A stretch of DNA of 64,000 bases from Arabidopsis thaliana. Lineage: Eukaryota; Streptophyta; Magnoliopsida; Brassicales; Brassicaceae. Each line of letters starts with the position of its first letter. The first letter of the stretch is position 1. The position numbers and the translations under genes are program-made. Shown here in pieces: positions 45,627-55,680 of the stretch. The notes under the pieces were generated by a model. It was not told where the DNA came from, did no database searches, and was given only the letters and a program-made list of their open reading frames with translations. The stretch covers positions 4,092,001 to 4,156,000 of the forward strand of contig NC_003070.9 in the NCBI RefSeq assembly GCF_000001735.4, written 5' to 3'.

Positions 45627-47835
45627 ATGGCAACGAGTCATCCTGATCCAACCACCTCTCGCCACGTGGCAGTAATCGGAGCCGGAGCCGCTGGACTCGT
45701 AGCTGCTCGTGAGCTACGTCGTGAAGGCCACTCAGTAGTCGTCTTAGAGCGCGGGAGCCAAATCGGAGGCGTGTGGGCTTACACCTCTCAAGTCGAACCA
45801 GACCCGCTTAGCCTCGACCCGACCCGACCCGTCGTCCACTCAAGCCTCTACAGATCCCTACGTACCAACATCCCTCGAGAATGCATGGGCTTCACCGACT
45901 TCCCTTTTGCGACCCGACCACACGACGGGTCAAGGGATCCGAGAAGACATCCGGCTCATACTGAGGTTCTTGCTTACCTGCGAGACTTTGCTAAAGAATT
46001 CGATATCGAGGAAATGGTTAGGTTCGAGACGGAGGTTGTTAAGGCGGAGCAGGTGGCGGCAGAGGGGGAGGAGAGAGGGAAGTGGAGGGTTGAATCGAGA
46101 AGCTCCGATGGTGTTGTCGACGAGATATACGACGCCGTTGTGGTTTGTAACGGACACTATACCGAGCCTCGTCATGCTCTTATCACTGGTAATAAGCAAA
46201 ACCTTACTTGTGTCTTGAGTTTGTGTATTTTATATGTTCAATTAAAAAGAATTTTGTCGTAATATGATAGGTTTAAAAAAATTTCACATAAAGAAAATTA
46301 GTTTAAAATAGTAAGAATTCAATTAAAAACAGAGTTTTCTTGAGGGATGGATTATTCGTCAAACAATATCAATATTTAGGTTTTCATTTGGGAATAATAT
46401 TTTTTTTTTTTTCAGGCATAGATTCATGGCCAGGCAAGCAGATTCACAGCCACAATTACCGTGTTCCTGACCAATTCAAAGATCAGGTACTTGCAGAAGA
46501 ATCCCATCACTAGAGTGAATCTTGTACGTGATCTCATATATATCCACGTTTCTCTTCACTTTTAACTCTTGGATCGTTTCCTTTTTGTTGTGTAATTTGT
46601 AGGTGGTGATAGTGATCGGAAGCTCTGCGAGTGGAGTTGATATATGCAGAGATATAGCGCAGGTCGCGAAAGAAGTCCACGTATCATCTAGATCAACTTC
46701 ACCGGATACTTACGAGAAGCTTACCGGTTACGAGAATCTATGGCTTCACTCAACGGTACACTAACTAACCGGCCAATGAATGATGTTGGTTGTTTGATAA
46801 TTCAGTTACTCCATCTATAAGACGGTTGAATGATATAATATAGGTTACAACGTTCATTGTAGATTCAAATTGCCCGCGAAGACGGTTCGGTGGTTTTCGA
46901 GAATGGAAAGACAATTTACGCGGATACCATCATGCATTGTACCGGGTAAGATACATATCGGCTCAAATCTCTAAAAGAGATTAAACATCAGAACACAGAA
47001 CATAGGAAATTTGAAAACGTTTTCACTGACTTGTTTTTATCTTGTTAATATCTTCATCAGGTACAAGTATTACTTCCCGTTTCTTGACACGAAAGGTGAG
47101 GTGACTGTTGACGATAATCGTGTTGGACCGTTGTATAAGCATGTTTTTCCTCCAGCTCTTGCCCCCAGCCTTTCGTTCATCGGCTTACCATGGCAGGTTA
47201 ATAATCTTTATAATGTTTATGATCTGGCTTCTGTGAATACATTTGCTGCTTTTATTGCATATGATCTCATTGTTTGGTTGAGGTGCACACAAAAAAAAAA
47301 AAAAAAAAAAAGATCTCATTGGTTTAACTTGGTTTCTTAGATCACTCCCTTTCCGATGTTTGAGCTTCAAAGCAAGTGGGTCGCAGCGGTCTTGTCCGGC
47401 CGAGTATCTCTCCCATCGCAAGACGAGATGATGGAAGACACTAAGGCATTCTACGATAAGCTAGAAGCCTCGGGAATTCCCAAAAGATATACACATTTGA
47501 TGCCAGATGACTCTCAGGTACACATATTTCGTAGCACAACATTACATTACAAAACATGTTATCATAAAAAAAAAAAAAGGTTGAGACTAAACAAATTTTT
47601 GGTTGAATTGTTGTTGCAGTTTGAATACGACAATTGGCTTGCGGATCAATGTGAATATCCCCGGATAGAGAAATGGAGAGAACAAATGTTTTACATCGGT
47701 TTCAAGAGAATATATGCACAATCCTCTACATATAGAGATAATTGGGACGATGATCATCTCATCGTAGAAGCATACGATGATTTCGTCAAATTCATGTCAA
47801 GTTATCAAGAACTTTTGCCGATGCTCAAAACCTAA
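45627..47835 (+). CDS. Flavin monooxygenase, glucosinolate S-oxygenase-like (fourth of four)
   Basis: Seven exons: 45627-46188, 46416-46486, 46603-46755, 46863-46945, 47061-47196, 47341-47517 and 47620-47835, closing to 465 residues. The FAD motif GAGAAG, WPGKQIHSHNYR and NADPH motif GSSASG (217-222) are intact. Its sisters have five exons. Here the conserved 219-nt exon is split 83 + 136 and the last exon is split 177 + 216, so two extra introns are present. It carries a poly(A) run of about 20 in the fifth intron and a (TA)n microsatellite in the 3' UTR. Substrate unknown. Recalled locus At1g12200. Confidence 0.92.
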
Positions 47836-47879
47836 TGATAATTGACGTGGGAGTTTTGTTATGCGAAAATGATGGTTGG

Positions 47880-47903
47880 GTATATATATATATATATATA
47901 TAT
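47880..47903. repeat. (TA)n microsatellite
   Basis: About 12 uninterrupted TA units 45 bp after the FMO stop codon, likely within the 3' UTR. Confidence 0.9.
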
Positions 47904-48947
47904 GTTATGTAATTGTAAGTGTGTCTTGTGGTTGCTGTGTTTCAGAATGTGAAAAAGTAGAGTTATAGTCTTAAAAGGAATGTATAACAATAATGTTTGG
48001 AATGATTTTATAAAGGTATGTAAATAATGCGATGAGACTTTCATTAGCGAAAAAAGCAAATTTCCCATTTGCATGATTGTGCACTCATCATCCATGACGT
48101 CAGTGTGCACTTGTAACTTTCTGAAGACGACTTGACTTGTTTGCTGTGTTACACGGACCCACTAAATCTATTTTTTTTCTTTCTTTTCACAGAATATATA
48201 TTATTATTATTATCAATTCCATTTCTAAAAGAAAATATTCCATTAAACATTAGTAGTAACAACATTGCTTAATATGACACGGATACAAAAACAGAGCATG
48301 AAAACAGGGCAAAATAAACAGATCTTTCTTTGTTGTCACTTGTTTTGACGAGAACAGAGCAAATGCATACATAGGAACACAAAGTTAAGATTTCTCATTA
48401 AAGAGATTCATTCATGAGGAGACTGGATTCTGGAGCGTGGTCATTCTCTTAGACAAGTAATCATCTTTTTACAATTCTATAGGATTGGGTTTGTTGTTTT
48501 GAGGTTGCAAAGATGGTTGTTTGTGTTTGTGTTTATGTTTCAGTTGGTCTAGCGTTTGGTTCGCTAGTGTTGAGTTACATACTATGATCAATTCCAATGT
48601 GCACACCACTTGTTTGATGAATTGTCTCTACGAATAAAAGTGCTATATCTATATTTCTCGTAGAAAAAATGGAAATGTTGCTTGTGAGTTTACTAACTGC
48701 CGTATCTGATTGCAATTCTATGACGATTAATTTCATTTATGGTTGTTCTCTATTTTAGGATTAGTCAATACAATGACATCTTAGAATTGCATAAAAGTCT
48801 GCGTCTTTACACTACACATTGACAAGTCCTAGATAATTTTTTACTATGCATACAGTGCCATATACTTTCCCATTCGGAAGGTAAAAGATCTTATCAGTTC
48901 CAAAGTATTATCTGTGAATATTTCTCTCGCTCTCCTTATTTTGAGAT
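47904..48947. other. Intergenic DNA and promoter of RFL1
   Basis: Upstream region of RFL1. From about 48580 it shares blocks with the RPS5 upstream region (52560-53010), for example the GTGCACACCACTTGTTTGATG word at about 48599 and an ACATTGAC-AGTC word at about 48816. Confidence 0.6.
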
Positions 48948-51605
48948 ATGGGCGGTTGTGTCTCGGTCTCGTTGTCATGTGATCGAGAAGTGAATCAGTT
49001 TTCACAGTGGTTATGTGTCAGTGGGAGTTATATCCAAAACCTATCTGAGAATCTGGCTTCCCTGCAGAAAGCCATGGGAGTGCTCAACGCTAAGCGAGAT
49101 GACGTGCAAGGAAGGATAAATAGAGAAGAGTTTACTGGGCATCGTAGAAGGCTTGCTCAAGTTCAGGTATGGCTTACACGTATCCAAACCATCGAAAACC
49201 AATTCAATGATTTGCTTAGCACTTGTAACGCTGAGATACAAAGGTTGTGTCTCTGTGGATTTTGCTCTAAAAATGTGAAAATGAGCTATCTTTATGGGAA
49301 AAGGGTTATTGTCTTATTGAGGGAGGTTGAGGGTCTTAGTTCTCAAGGAGTATTTGATATAGTGACTGAGGCAGCTCCTATAGCTGAGGTTGAAGAGTTG
49401 CCTATTCAATCCACAATTGTTGGTCAGGATTCGATGCTCGACAAGGTATGGAACTGTCTAATGGAAGATAAAGTTTGGATTGTGGGTCTGTATGGTATGG
49501 GTGGAGTAGGCAAAACCACCCTTCTCACGCAGATCAACAATAAGTTTTCTAAACTAGGTGGTGGATTTGATGTCGTGATATGGGTCGTGGTGTCTAAAAA
49601 CGCAACAGTACATAAGATTCAAAAAAGCATCGGGGAAAAACTAGGCCTTGTTGGGAAGAATTGGGACGAGAAAAACAAAAACCAGAGAGCCCTTGACATC
49701 CACAACGTTCTTAGGAGGAAGAAATTTGTGTTGTTGTTGGATGATATATGGGAGAAAGTGGAGTTAAAGGTGATTGGAGTCCCGTATCCGAGTGGAGAAA
49801 ACGGATGCAAAGTAGCATTCACCACTCATTCTAAGGAAGTTTGTGGACGCATGGGGGTAGATAACCCGATGGAAATCAGTTGTCTGGACACTGGAAACGC
49901 TTGGGATTTGTTGAAAAAGAAAGTGGGGGAAAACACATTAGGAAGCCACCCAGACATTCCCCAGCTAGCACGCAAAGTTTCGGAAAAATGTTGTGGTCTA
50001 CCACTAGCACTGAATGTCATTGGTGAGACCATGTCATTCAAGAGGACAATACAAGAATGGCGTCATGCAACTGAGGTTTTGACTTCTGCTACAGATTTTT
50101 CTGGCATGGAAGATGAAATTCTTCCAATTTTAAAATATAGCTATGATAGCTTGAATGGGGAGGATGCGAAGTCGTGTTTCCTATATTGCTCTCTATTTCC
50201 TGAAGATTTTGAAATCAGAAAAGAGATGCTTATTGAATACTGGATTTGTGAGGGATTCATAAAAGAAAAGCAAGGTAGAGAAAAAGCATTCAACCAAGGT
50301 TATGATATACTCGGTACTCTTGTCCGTTCATCTTTATTGTTGGAGGGAGCAAAGGATAAAGATGTCGTGAGTATGCATGATATGGTTCGTGAGATGGCTC
50401 TGTGGATATTTTCTGATCTTGGAAAGCATAAAGAGAGATGTATTGTGCAAGCCGGCATTGGATTAGATGAACTACCTGAAGTCGAGAACTGGAGAGCTGT
50501 GAAAAGGATGTCGCTAATGAATAACAATTTTGAAAAGATACTTGGCAGTCCCGAATGCGTTGAACTTATAACTCTGTTCCTTCAGAATAACTACAAGTTG
50601 GTAGACATCTCAATGGAATTCTTTCGGTGTATGCCTAGTCTAGCTGTTTTGGATCTATCAGAAAATCACAGTCTTAGTGAACTGCCAGAAGAAATATCAG
50701 AGTTGGTGTCCTTGCAGTATCTTGATTTGTCCGGGACATATATAGAGCGACTACCTCATGGTTTACACGAGTTGAGAAAGCTAGTACATTTGAAACTGGA
50801 AAGGACGAGGAGACTTGAGAGCATTTCAGGGATATCATATTTGTCAAGTTTGAGAACATTGAGACTAAGAGATTCAAAAACGACACTAGATACGGGGCTT
50901 ATGAAAGAACTACAGCTCTTAGAACATTTAGAACTCATAACCACAGATATCTCGTCAGGTTTGGTTGGGGAATTGTTCTGTTATCCCAGAGTTGGGAGAT
51001 GTATTCAACACATTTATATTAGGGACCATTGGGAGCGTCCGGAGGAATCCGTAGGAGTATTAGTTTTGCCAGCTATACATAATCTGTGTTACATCTCCAT
51101 ATGGAACTGTTGGATGTGGGAGATAATGATAGAGAAGACACCATGGAAAAAAAATCTAACAAATCCCAACTTCTCAAACCTCTCTAATGTGCGAATAGAA
51201 GGGTGTGATGGTTTAAAGGATTTGACGTGGCTGCTGTTTGCTCCAAACCTGATCAATCTTCGCGTTTGGGGGTGTAAGCATCTGGAGGATATAATAAGCA
51301 AAGAGAAAGCTGCAAGTGTTTTAGAAAAGGAGATTCTTCCTTTCCAGAAACTAGAATGCCTGAACTTGTATCAGTTGTCTGAGCTGAAGAGCATCTACTG
51401 GAATGCTCTGCCTTTTCAGCGTTTGAGATGTCTTGACATACTAAACAATTGTCCGAAGCTGAGAAAGCTTCCGCTGGATTCTAAAAGTGTTGTCAAAGTT
51501 GAAGAATTTGTCATAAAATACAAGGAGAAAAAATGGATAGAAAGAGTTGAATGGGAGGACGAAGCGACACAATACCGTTTCTTACCTACTTGTAGGCTGC
51601 GTTGA
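48948..51605 (+). CDS. RFL1: CC-NBS-LRR immune receptor RFL1 (RPS5-like 1)
   Basis: Intracellular NLR, single exon, 885 residues. MGGC at the N-terminus offers Gly2 for myristoylation and Cys4 for palmitoylation, as in RPS5. A coiled-coil domain (about 25-130) is followed by the NB-ARC: P-loop GMGGVGKTT (183-191), RNBS-A FDVVIWVVVS, kinase-2 FVLLLDDIWE (about 260-270), GLPLAL (about 350) and MHD (476-478). Degenerate LRRs run from about 520 to the end. No frameshift or stop is present, so it should be functional, but the effector it detects is not known to me. It is the tandem neighbour and close paralogue of RPS5. Recalled locus At1g12210. Confidence 0.96.
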   Translation: MGGCVSVSLSCDREVNQFSQWLCVSGSYIQNLSENLASLQKAMGVLNAKRDDVQGRINREEFTGHRRRLAQVQVWLTRIQTIENQFNDLLSTCNAEIQRLCLCGFCSKNVKMSYLYGKRVIVLLREVEGLSSQGVFDIVTEAAPIAEVEELPIQSTIVGQDSMLDKVWNCLMEDKVWIVGLYGMGGVGKTTLLTQINNKFSKLGGGFDVVIWVVVSKNATVHKIQKSIGEKLGLVGKNWDEKNKNQRALDIHNVLRRKKFVLLLDDIWEKVELKVIGVPYPSGENGCKVAFTTHSKEVCGRMGVDNPMEISCLDTGNAWDLLKKKVGENTLGSHPDIPQLARKVSEKCCGLPLALNVIGETMSFKRTIQEWRHATEVLTSATDFSGMEDEILPILKYSYDSLNGEDAKSCFLYCSLFPEDFEIRKEMLIEYWICEGFIKEKQGREKAFNQGYDILGTLVRSSLLLEGAKDKDVVSMHDMVREMALWIFSDLGKHKERCIVQAGIGLDELPEVENWRAVKRMSLMNNNFEKILGSPECVELITLFLQNNYKLVDISMEFFRCMPSLAVLDLSENHSLSELPEEISELVSLQYLDLSGTYIERLPHGLHELRKLVHLKLERTRRLESISGISYLSSLRTLRLRDSKTTLDTGLMKELQLLEHLELITTDISSGLVGELFCYPRVGRCIQHIYIRDHWERPEESVGVLVLPAIHNLCYISIWNCWMWEIMIEKTPWKKNLTNPNFSNLSNVRIEGCDGLKDLTWLLFAPNLINLRVWGCKHLEDIISKEKAASVLEKEILPFQKLECLNLYQLSELKSIYWNALPFQRLRCLDILNNCPKLRKLPLDSKSVVKVEEFVIKYKEKKWIERVEWEDEATQYRFLPTCRLR

Positions 51606-51662
51606 GGAGCCCCATGACCCAAAAAATGGGAAAATGGTTCTTGTGATGTGAAGGAATATTAT

Positions 51663-51734
51663 GAGTCTCAGTTCTCTTAAGTAGAGTTTGATGTGGTGGT
51701 TGAGACAGCTCCGTCTACTGAGGTAGATGACATC
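51663..51734 (+). pseudogene. Fragment of a third RPS5-type CNL gene
   Basis: About 72 bp match the segment of RPS5 at 53395-53463. The shared words are GAGTCTCAGTTCTC, TTTGATGTGGT, GAG-CA-CTCCG and GATGA-ATC, with TAAGTAG stops and an indel in between. The frame after the indel reads FDVVVETAPSTEVDDI against RPS5 FDVVSEATPFADVDEI. It is too short to be anything but a relic. It suggests that a third copy once lay between RFL1 and RPS5, or that an unequal exchange left a scar. Confidence 0.7.
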
Positions 51735-51803
51735 TTGAGGTGGATTATCATCAAGAGTTTCTTCTTCTTTACGCTTAGGGCTCGTAGCGGAGGAATCGAA
51801 TCC

Positions 51804-52114
51804 TTAGCTAATCTCCGACAACTTTTCCTGTAATATATAATAACACAAGTTGTAATTAAGAATAATCAAATCAATGAATTCAATAAATAAAAGCCTAGAT
51901 GACAGAAATATTTCTCAATTGCAAAGATTAAGTGAATAACCTGAATATGAAATTGATCAGAGTGATCCGATCCCTTCAAATTATAAAGTCTCGCACACGT
52001 ACTGAATTTTCTTCCAGCGTAAACATTACGTTTCGATGTTGTCATAGGCCCGAAACACCCGCCCCACCCGCCCCACCCGCCCCTCCGGCCCAAGGGATGA
52101 TGATTCTTCCCCAT
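51804..52114 (-). CDS. Candidate small gene, 65 residues, two exons
   Basis: Not recognised. On the minus strand, ATG 52114 opens exon 1 (52114-51941). A CAG|GTTATT donor, a 113-bp T-rich intron and a TATTACAG acceptor lead in phase 0 to exon 2 (51827-51804) and a TAA stop. The product starts MGKNHHPLGRRGGWGGWGG, has a Gly/Trp-rich N-terminus and a basic middle (TSKRNVYAGRKFS), and ends EKLSEIS. The upstream region has strong features of housekeeping plant promoters: AAACCCTAG (telo-box, about 52137), two TGGGCC-type sites (about 52175 and 52205) and a TA-rich TATA-like run. It could equally be a non-coding transcript. It overlaps the CNL relic's neighbourhood, so it may use a captured promoter. 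Confidence 0.4.
52053..52090 (-). repeat. CACCCGCCC minisatellite, G-quadruplex potential on the minus strand
   Basis: The nine-base word CACCCGCCC repeats three to four times without a gap. Read on the minus strand it gives at least six runs of three or four G separated by one or two bases, a strong G-quadruplex pattern. It is the most GC-rich short stretch I noticed. It falls within the Gly/Trp-rich part of the candidate small gene. Confidence 0.8.
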
Positions 52115-52136
52115 GATTCTTTTGTCCTTTGCCTCC

Positions 52137-52210
52137 TAAACCCTAGCTATATATATATATTTATATATGTCATTTGGGCCTAACTTTTTTTCTATTATTC
52201 CACGGCCCAA
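52137..52210 (-). promoter_or_regulatory. Telo-box and site II elements
   Basis: AAACCCTAG (about 52137-52145) with ATTTGGGCC (about 52172) and CGGCCCAAC (about 52204). This combination is typical of promoters of ribosomal and other housekeeping plant genes. TCP and other factors bind site II (TGGGCC/T). The arrangement points toward the minus-strand candidate gene. Confidence 0.5.
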
Positions 52211-52559
52211 CTTCGGTTTGGTTTGTCAATTAATCTTTTAGCCGTACGGAATCGAAATCTTGACCCCTTAAACCTCAAAAAAGTGTCGTTGGTTTTGTTC
52301 TGTTACTCTGCTTTTTGCTTCATCTGTCAACATGACTTGCACATCAAACTTCTAACAACAACTCCAGTTTAGTTGTATGTTTGGATTGTGAGTGTTCATT
52401 GTAATGTAGCTAGGATTGTATTTTAAGTGGGAAGAATGTGAAAATATGTTCCTTAATAGTGTTCTCTCTCTGTTTCCTCAAGTATAAGATAGAAGAAGAC
52501 AAGTATGCTAGTATGATGAGTTGATTTTGATTTCTCAATTTGGTTCGTCAGCCTATTTT

Positions 52560-53010
52560 TTATTACCCTATGTGATCAATTCCAGTGTGCACACCACTTG
52601 TTTGATGAATTGTCTCTGTGGAGATTTTTTTTTGTAAGTGTTCCTTTCTCAAGTGAAAAACTATTTCTCTATGGAAAATTTAAATGTTATTTTTGTGAGT
52701 TTAGTAAGTTCCTTCGTTGATCTGAGTTCAAGATGATTGCAATTCTACAGAACCATAAACCCTTAAATGTTCTTTGAGATGATTCTTAGCTTTTTTGTTT
52801 GTCTATTAGAGATTAGTCAACGTAGTGATGACATACTGACATCTTTGGATTGTTTCAAAGTTTACGTTTTTACTATACATTGACTAGTCTTAGAGATTTT
52901 ATATTATGCATATAGTGACATAGACTTTTCCTTTCTTATCTATTCCTCTTCTCTACCTAATCTGTGAATCTCTCTCTCTCACTCTCTCTCTTTTCCTTGA
53001 TTGTGCAGAG
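52560..53010 (+). promoter_or_regulatory. RPS5 upstream region, partly duplicated from RFL1 upstream
   Basis: Blocks shared with the RFL1 promoter: ATCAATTCCAGTGTGCACAC and the following CACTTGTTTGATGAATTGTC (copy at about 48588), and ACTATACATTGACTAGTC (copy ACTACACATTGACAAGTC near 48810). TTGACT is a W-box core, the site of defence-linked WRKY factors. A CT-rich leader ends GTGCAGAG just before the ATG and could be the acceptor of a 5' UTR intron. Confidence 0.6.
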
Positions 53011-55680
53011 ATGGGAGGTTGTTTCTCTGTTTCATTGCCATGTGATCAAGTAGTGAGTCAGTTCTCTCAGTTGTTATGTGTCAGGGGAAGTTATATTCAC
53101 AATCTCTCCAAGAATCTGGCTTCTCTGCAGAAGGCCATGCGAATGCTCAAGGCTCGGCAATATGATGTGATAAGAAGGTTGGAAACAGAAGAGTTTACAG
53201 GGCGTCAACAAAGGCTTTCCCAAGTTCAGGTATGGCTTACTAGTGTCCTAATCATTCAAAACCAGTTTAATGATCTGCTTCGTAGTAATGAAGTTGAGCT
53301 TCAAAGGTTGTGTCTTTGTGGTTTCTGCTCCAAAGATTTGAAATTGAGCTATCGTTATGGGAAAAGAGTTATCATGATGTTGAAGGAAGTTGAGAGTCTC
53401 AGTTCTCAAGGATTCTTTGATGTGGTTTCTGAGGCAACTCCGTTTGCTGATGTGGATGAGATCCCTTTTCAACCCACAATTGTTGGTCAGGAGATAATGC
53501 TTGAAAAGGCATGGAACCGTCTCATGGAAGATGGATCCGGGATTTTGGGTCTGTACGGTATGGGGGGAGTAGGCAAAACGACACTACTCACGAAGATCAA
53601 CAATAAGTTTTCTAAAATAGATGACAGATTTGATGTTGTGATATGGGTTGTTGTGTCTAGAAGTTCAACAGTCCGTAAGATACAAAGAGACATAGCAGAA
53701 AAGGTAGGCCTTGGGGGAATGGAGTGGAGCGAGAAAAACGATAACCAGATAGCCGTTGACATCCACAATGTCCTTAGGAGACGAAAGTTTGTTTTATTGT
53801 TGGATGACATATGGGAGAAAGTGAATTTAAAAGCGGTTGGAGTCCCGTATCCAAGCAAAGATAACGGATGCAAGGTAGCATTCACTACTCGTTCTCGAGA
53901 TGTGTGTGGGCGCATGGGGGTTGATGATCCGATGGAAGTTAGCTGTCTACAACCCGAAGAATCTTGGGATTTGTTTCAAATGAAGGTTGGGAAAAATACA
54001 CTGGGAAGTCACCCAGACATTCCCGGACTTGCTAGAAAAGTCGCTAGGAAATGTCGTGGCCTACCATTAGCACTCAATGTTATCGGTGAAGCTATGGCAT
54101 GCAAAAGAACAGTACATGAATGGTGTCATGCCATTGACGTTTTAACATCATCTGCCATAGATTTTTCAGGTATGGAAGATGAAATTCTCCATGTTTTGAA
54201 GTATAGCTATGATAATTTAAATGGGGAGCTGATGAAATCCTGCTTCCTCTATTGCTCTCTGTTTCCTGAAGACTATCTTATTGATAAAGAGGGGTTGGTA
54301 GACTACTGGATAAGTGAGGGATTCATAAATGAAAAAGAAGGCAGAGAGAGGAATATTAACCAAGGTTATGAGATAATTGGTACCCTTGTCCGTGCATGTT
54401 TGTTGTTGGAGGAAGAAAGGAACAAATCAAACGTGAAAATGCATGATGTGGTTCGTGAGATGGCTCTATGGATATCATCCGATCTTGGGAAGCAAAAGGA
54501 GAAATGTATTGTGCGAGCTGGTGTTGGGTTACGTGAAGTACCAAAAGTCAAGGATTGGAACACTGTGAGAAAGATTTCTTTGATGAATAATGAGATTGAA
54601 GAGATATTTGACAGTCACGAGTGTGCTGCACTTACAACTCTATTTCTCCAAAAGAACGACGTGGTAAAGATCTCGGCTGAATTCTTTCGATGTATGCCTC
54701 ATCTGGTGGTTTTAGATCTATCAGAGAATCAGAGTCTTAATGAATTACCAGAAGAAATATCAGAGCTGGCCTCTTTGAGATATTTCAACTTGTCATATAC
54801 ATGTATACATCAACTACCCGTTGGTTTATGGACATTGAAAAAGCTAATACATCTGAATCTCGAACACATGAGCAGTCTTGGGAGTATATTAGGGATATCA
54901 AATTTGTGGAATTTGAGGACATTGGGACTACGAGATTCCAGACTGTTGCTAGATATGAGTTTAGTGAAGGAGCTGCAGCTCTTAGAACATCTAGAAGTTA
55001 TAACCCTAGATATATCATCAAGTTTGGTTGCAGAGCCATTGTTATGCTCTCAAAGGTTGGTGGAATGTATAAAAGAGGTAGATTTTAAGTACCTTAAGGA
55101 AGAATCAGTGAGAGTATTGACTTTGCCAACCATGGGTAATCTCCGCAAGCTCGGGATAAAAAGATGTGGAATGAGGGAGATAAAGATAGAGAGGACAACT
55201 TCATCATCGTCTCGGAACAAAAGTCCCACAACTCCATGCTTCTCAAACCTCTCCAGAGTCTTTATAGCTAAATGCCATGGTCTTAAGGATTTGACGTGGC
55301 TTTTGTTTGCTCCTAATCTTACTTTTCTTGAAGTTGGGTTCTCAAAGGAAGTAGAGGATATAATTAGTGAAGAGAAAGCTGAGGAGCATTCAGCTACGAT
55401 TGTTCCTTTTAGGAAATTGGAGACACTACACCTGTTTGAATTACGCGGGCTCAAGAGAATCTATGCAAAGGCTCTGCATTTTCCGTGTCTGAAAGTTATC
55501 CACGTAGAAAAATGTGAAAAGCTGAGAAAGCTTCCATTGGATTCTAAAAGTGGGATCGCGGGTGAAGAACTTGTCATATATTATGGAGAGAGAGAATGGA
55601 TAGAAAGGGTTGAATGGGAGGACCAAGCAACTCAACTCCGTTTCTTACCTTCATCCAGGTGGCGGTGGAGAGAAACATAA
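53011..55680 (+). CDS. RPS5: CC-NBS-LRR disease resistance protein RPS5
   Basis: NLR that guards the kinase PBS1 at the plasma membrane. It triggers defence when PBS1 is cut by the Pseudomonas protease effector AvrPphB. Single exon, 889 residues, the length I recall for the functional protein. MGGC gives Gly2/Cys4 acylation sites needed for membrane location. Motifs: CC domain (about 25-130), P-loop GMGGVGKTT (183-191), RNBS-A FDVVIWVVVS, kinase-2 FVLLLDDIWE, GLPLAL (about 350), MHD (477-479, KMHDVVREM) and LRRs from about 520. The frame is intact, so the RPS5 allele is present and not deleted, a known polymorphism among accessions. Recalled locus At1g12220. Confidence 0.97.
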   Translation: MGGCFSVSLPCDQVVSQFSQLLCVRGSYIHNLSKNLASLQKAMRMLKARQYDVIRRLETEEFTGRQQRLSQVQVWLTSVLIIQNQFNDLLRSNEVELQRLCLCGFCSKDLKLSYRYGKRVIMMLKEVESLSSQGFFDVVSEATPFADVDEIPFQPTIVGQEIMLEKAWNRLMEDGSGILGLYGMGGVGKTTLLTKINNKFSKIDDRFDVVIWVVVSRSSTVRKIQRDIAEKVGLGGMEWSEKNDNQIAVDIHNVLRRRKFVLLLDDIWEKVNLKAVGVPYPSKDNGCKVAFTTRSRDVCGRMGVDDPMEVSCLQPEESWDLFQMKVGKNTLGSHPDIPGLARKVARKCRGLPLALNVIGEAMACKRTVHEWCHAIDVLTSSAIDFSGMEDEILHVLKYSYDNLNGELMKSCFLYCSLFPEDYLIDKEGLVDYWISEGFINEKEGRERNINQGYEIIGTLVRACLLLEEERNKSNVKMHDVVREMALWISSDLGKQKEKCIVRAGVGLREVPKVKDWNTVRKISLMNNEIEEIFDSHECAALTTLFLQKNDVVKISAEFFRCMPHLVVLDLSENQSLNELPEEISELASLRYFNLSYTCIHQLPVGLWTLKKLIHLNLEHMSSLGSILGISNLWNLRTLGLRDSRLLLDMSLVKELQLLEHLEVITLDISSSLVAEPLLCSQRLVECIKEVDFKYLKEESVRVLTLPTMGNLRKLGIKRCGMREIKIERTTSSSSRNKSPTTPCFSNLSRVFIAKCHGLKDLTWLLFAPNLTFLEVGFSKEVEDIISEEKAEEHSATIVPFRKLETLHLFELRGLKRIYAKALHFPCLKVIHVEKCEKLRKLPLDSKSGIAGEELVIYYGEREWIERVEWEDQATQLRFLPSSRWRWRET

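Noticed and set aside
47288..47311. Poly(A) run as a retrotransposon tail
   Set aside because: It lies in an FMO intron with no target duplication or element body beside it. A simple homopolymer is enough.
54801..55454. Frames in other phases within RPS5
   Set aside because: They are shadows of the long LRR-coding frame.
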